A stretch of 53,957 bases of DNA, from assembly GCA_023430365.1 (NCBI GenBank), contig JAEZAS010000030.1:1-53957 (forward strand). The letters are read 5' to 3'. The translations under genes and the position numbers were made by a program. Of the stretch, positions 53,823 to 53,957 are shown piece after piece (position 1 is the stretch's first letter; each line of letters starts with the position of its first letter). The notes beneath the pieces are model-generated. The model worked only from the letters and a program-made list of their open reading frames with translations, ran no database searches and had not been told where the DNA came from. This DNA comes from Planctomycetota bacterium (lineage in GTDB: Bacteria > Planctomycetota > Planctomycetia > Pirellulales > Pirellulaceae).

Positions 53823-53957
53823 AGCCTGGTTGATCTGTTGGTCGTCGCTCGTAATTCGGGGGCTGGCTCCGACGTTGGAGCGCTGATCGGTTCCATCACT
53901 CCGCGATCCGTTAGGGCTTGCCGATCGGACGGAAGCTGGGATAGAGAACTTTGAACC

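Noticed and set aside
1..53957. CRISPR arrays, tRNA/rRNA genes, insertion sequences, CIRCE elements
   Set aside because: No regularly spaced repeats, no cloverleaf with CCA-type acceptor, no transposase-like protein with flanking inverted repeats, and no TTAGCACTC-N9-GAGTGCTAA element were found by eye.

Overview
This 54 kb window is bacterial chromosome and almost certainly comes from a planctomycete of the Pirellula/Rhodopirellula kind. The strongest marker is the adjacent pair at 28978-33780: a large exported protein with PSCyt1, DUF1549 and DUF1553 domains, followed by a DUF1501 protein. This pair is amplified mainly in Planctomycetes. Short overlapping operons, frequent GTG/TTG starts and a moderately high GC content fit. 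I found no rRNA, tRNA, CRISPR array, intact insertion sequence or phage module.

Left part (1-12 kb), sensing and signalling. A sigma-54-type promoter drives a small heat shock protein. An MFS transporter follows. Next is a structured non-coding stretch at 2205-2427 and a four-gene two-component operon on the minus strand: globin-coupled histidine kinase, tandem receiver protein, receiver-PAS-kinase, and ANTAR RNA-binding response regulator. To its right lie a BON protein, csrA, a lone receiver, a decayed sulfide:quinone oxidoreductase and a two-gene module. That module is a TIR-STAND ATPase-PP2C phosphatase followed by a STAS/zinc-ribbon protein. It is the best candidate for an undescribed system, joining NLR-like immune-sensor architecture to RsbU/RsbV-style partner switching.

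Middle part (12-28 kb), an energy and stress island. It holds a P1B-4-type metal ATPase, a GH5-like secreted hydrolase, BON protein, double UspA protein, zinc alcohol dehydrogenase, a HAD phosphatase-ATPase fusion and PEP synthase. It continues with an unknown, possibly HNH-like gene, a second sigma-54-driven Hsp20, a damaged CBS protein, a second alcohol dehydrogenase, two small C-terminal-heme cytochromes and a second UspA protein. Nearly every function occurs twice (Hsp20, BON, UspA, zinc ADH, cytochrome). With the haem-globin kinase this suggests a regulon for oxygen limitation, dormancy and fermentative survival, comparable in logic to the mycobacterial DosR regulon.

Right part (28-54 kb). 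After the PSD1/DUF1501 pair comes a graveyard of gene ends: a truncated amidohydrolase, a head-to-head breakpoint and a sugar-dehydrogenase tail. Intact genes follow: a redoxin-TlpA fusion, VOC protein, CurA-like reductase, AraC regulator and RND efflux pair. A complete Mrp Na+/H+ antiporter operon (A/B fused, C, D, E, F, G) ends in a CBS-MgtE-like transporter. The edge is a minus-strand periplasmic trio (PepSY membrane protein, DUF2271, DUF4198) of the type linked to metal handling.
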